A DNA stretch of 64,000 nucleotides from Hydractinia symbiolongicarpus. Its lineage: Eukaryota > Cnidaria > Hydrozoa > Anthoathecata > Hydractiniidae. The DNA is taken from the NCBI RefSeq assembly GCF_029227915.1, contig NC_079881.1:16467501-16531500 (forward strand). Direction: 5' to 3'. The position numbers and the translations under genes were made by a program. Numbering within the stretch: the first letter of the stretch is position 1; every line of letters starts with the position of its first letter. Shown here piece after piece: positions 61,376 through 64,000 of this stretch. Below the pieces are notes generated by a model, which ran no database searches, was not told the origin of the DNA, and saw nothing but the letters and a program-made list of their open reading frames with translations.

Positions 61376-62306
61376 CTAAATTTGATATCCTCAAACTCAA
61401 AATAGCTACATAGCTTCAGGCACAATTCTCCTGGATAACAATAACAAGAAGAATTGCATTTTCTAACATTTTCAAATGCGATTTTAGGCGATAGCAACTT
61501 TGACAGCTTTGAAGTTTTTTTTGCGGAAGAAAGTCTTAAGGACTATTCCAAGATCACAATCCCTAGCATTGTTTTCGGGATTATCATTTCATTAACCCCC
61601 TTCTTTAGCTGCCCTGTCCTGCTTTTTTTCTTTTCTTATAACAAAACACGTGTAAAGTATGGTTTAAATTTGTATAATATAAAAGCCCCTAAAAACACGC
61701 ACGTACATCAACAATAGCTTACAAATCGGATCCTGCTCGCCGTAAAAGTAATTCCTGAAGGACCTTCAGAATATTTGGAAGCTATTTATTGGAGCTAAAG
61801 AAAACAACATTGGGTATTGAAATTCGAGGAAAACCGTCAAACATTTGCCTTCCATTTACCTATTTAGGTTCTCAGAGCAAGTGTTAAAGCCATGAGGGTT
61901 TAACTGAAACAAACCATAATTTGCATAAGGACAAGAAAATTAACATACTTACATCATAAGTAGTATGTTCTAATATATCGTTCATATTTATATTTTTGCC
62001 TTCTCTTTTATGCAATTTCAGTGGGTTGAAACATGCTGAGCGTGGCGCCTAAACTTTATATCTGCAAAGTAATTGAAACACAGAACATTTCCAGACCTGA
62101 AAAGAAATTAACTTTCTTAATGTTTTAAAGAATAAAGGACAACTTTCTGTTTATCTAACTTTATTTTTAATGCAAAGGGGAAGGGAAATAATAAAAACAC
62201 AAACTTACCTAAGAACAGGTTTCCCAGTAGTCTAGTTCGATAAAAATAACTTTTATAATGTACAACAGCAGAAGCTTTCTCTTTCGTCGTAAGCTGTGTA
62301 AAGTTT
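61376..62306 (-). CDS. Possible upstream exons of the VPS9-domain gene
   Basis: Two exon-like stretches: 62306-62209 (NFTQLTTKEKASAVVHYKSY, donor TTAG/GTAAGT) and one starting at 61430 after TTATCCAG (GELCLKLCSYFEFEDIKF). Their shared junction is phase 1 on both sides. The 3' border of the second is unclear (61376 gives phase 2, which does not meet the phase-0 exon at 60491), so at least one exon is missing from this model. Confidence 0.35.
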
Positions 62307-64000
62307 CTGCACACTCCATCACGGGTGATATGTTAAGGAGCTATGTCAAAAGGGGTGGTTTCTACATGCTCATTTAAAAAAACAATTCGCAAGACGTTTA
62401 TCTTGTAAATAAATCTAATGACATTGTCAGCCCTTATTTTTTACGGCTTTAGCCGGTAGAAATTTAAAATGGGATCCTTTTTTGTCGCCGTTTTTACCGC
62501 CGAGACTAGTGAAGCACGGAAGGGTACCAATCTAGTATAGCGGTACGGGAATTATTAGTTTCTAAAGTGTTGATAACAGAACTACCCTGTTAAACCGTAC
62601 AAAAAGTACAAATCATTTTGCATTATTATTTTATGTTCAGTTGGTTTCACCAAGCTACAACAGACGTTTGTTATCTTTTTTGTGATTTGGAATTTTATGA
62701 AGTTAGATTTTTAGTTGCTCACAAGGGAGTTCCAACAGGCTAAAATTTGTTTTAGAAAACGAAATAAATCAAAAATAATTGCTTTTATTGATTTCTACGT
62801 TTCATTTAAGTTTTATAAAATCGGTGTTTACACACTTTTTCTTTTTTCTTTTTTTTTGTCTTTTGAAAATAAATGCCAGTTGAAAAAAATTAACTATTGA
62901 TAATGCAAGCACTTTTTTCGGAGCACTTAAGTAAATACTCCTCCGTAGGGGAGCTGATTTATTTTTGCTTCAAATGACGCGTCAATAAGAGCTTTTACTT
63001 TCGTTAAGATTTATTGAGATAAAAATCATAGCATGATAATACTTTGTTTGTTGTCTGAAAAGGGTAAACAAAAGTTTGTGGCGAGACTAACTTTTTTATA
63101 TGTCTACGATATCAAATCTAGGGAATTAGTTGCTACGGAGACTGAAGACAACATCTTAATGAAGCATTAATTTAGACGCCAGCAGCGATTTAGCGAGAAA
63201 TGTTTTTATACCTCTCATCTTATTTTTTACCTGAAACATCATTGAAAGAGACAAAACATAATCTCTTTGTTGCATTCAGACGTTCTTAAATAACGTAGGA
63301 TACGTTTATGATCAAAACCATAAACAACATTGAGGCAGAATATGTCAAAATTTAAGTCTTAAAAAATGCCCAAGTGAAGCTGTTGTTGGTCGATAGGAGA
63401 GAGAAAGGGAGAAAAACGATTATTTGTATAAAATTCACCATATATTAGAATTCTTCCTACCATAAAATTGCTTGGATAAAATAACAGATAAACAAATTGT
63501 GACAAAATTGAATTATAAAATGCCACGGGATTAAAAGGTGATACACTACATACATTGACGTTAACAGAAAAATACTGTCATTTAAGGTTGAATCAAATCA
63601 CAAGGAAAGTCTAAGTTCACCGCGAAAGTTAATAACTGTAAATGTCGTGTAGCTATGAGCGCATAAAATAGCTTGTAGGCCATGTTGTCTTAATTTACTT
63701 TCAGCGAGATTGTAGATGCATTCCTGATGTGGAGATATGCTTTGAAAGATTAAATCTCAAAATTTCATGTTTGCATTACAAATATTCAATTTCGTTATCT
63801 TAAATAGAAAGTAAGAATTAAAAGTTTTAATCGCTGTAACGAAAGTTAGTCCTATCAAAACACTGTTTTATAATACTCAAATATTACATAAACATTTAAT
63901 AATTTTAGAATATTTTCAACGAATTTACGAAGAGAATGTTTTAAAGTTTCTTGTTCACTTAAAGTGTTATACTCATTCTTGTTTAAGTCCAGTGCATCTT
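62307..64000. other. Right end of window, no gene seen
   Basis: AT-rich, with poly-T runs near 62840. It could contain 5' sequence of the VPS9 gene, but no exon is convincing. Confidence 0.45.

Overview
The window looks like AT-rich nuclear DNA from an animal, most likely a cnidarian (perhaps a hydrozoan). The genes have many introns with GT/AG borders. The families present are metazoan: animal haem peroxidase, apolipoprotein-L-like and VPS9 proteins. The intergenic and intronic DNA is full of small TA-flanked DNA transposons, Helitron-like ends, tRNA-derived SINE-like heads, THAP and reverse-transcriptase relics, and minisatellites. The taxon is an inference; nothing here fixes the species.

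All convincing genes are on the minus strand and read from high to low coordinates. (1) Two tandem paralogues of a large secreted protein I do not recognise dominate the left half. Copy 2 (36334 to 22330/22274) is complete. Its 20 coding exons, joined at consensus splice sites with every phase matching, sum to 4899 nt, or 1632 residues. Copy 1 (exon 1 at 19245, exons 2-10 from 5049 to 250) runs off the left edge. Its first intron is about 14 kb and holds a 95-unit TTC/GAA microsatellite, a pogo/Tigger-like transposon containing a 94-bp satellite with higher-order structure, a second TA-flanked element, a broken THAP gene and a reverse-transcriptase relic. (2) A secreted animal haem peroxidase (49120 to 43513; five coding exons, 595 residues) has all catalytic motifs. 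Its first intron holds a 1.8-kb, 18-bp minisatellite. (3) An apolipoprotein-L-like gene (57951 to 56400; 334 residues) lies only about 170 bp downstream of (4) a VPS9-domain (Rab5-type exchange factor) gene, whose 3' exons are at 60491 to 58125. Further 5' exons are possible near 61.4 and 62.3 kb.

Between the genes: 36.3-43.5 kb holds a Helitron-like end and a 2.1-kb region with repeated GGATGAA-ATTCCA motifs around a broken C2H2 zinc-finger gene. 49.2-56.4 kb holds a short pogo/Tigger element, a Helitron-like end and a SINE-like element. 62.3-64 kb shows nothing I can support.

The best candidate for something undescribed is the tandem family. Each copy has a signal peptide and a His-rich propeptide ending in KR or RR before Gln-Gly. 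A long beta-rich region follows, then (seen only in copy 2) a cysteine-rich insert and a helical C-terminal part. Exon 3 shows a sharp step in identity between copies, which suggests gene conversion. The last exon of copy 2 has a probable one-base frameshift.
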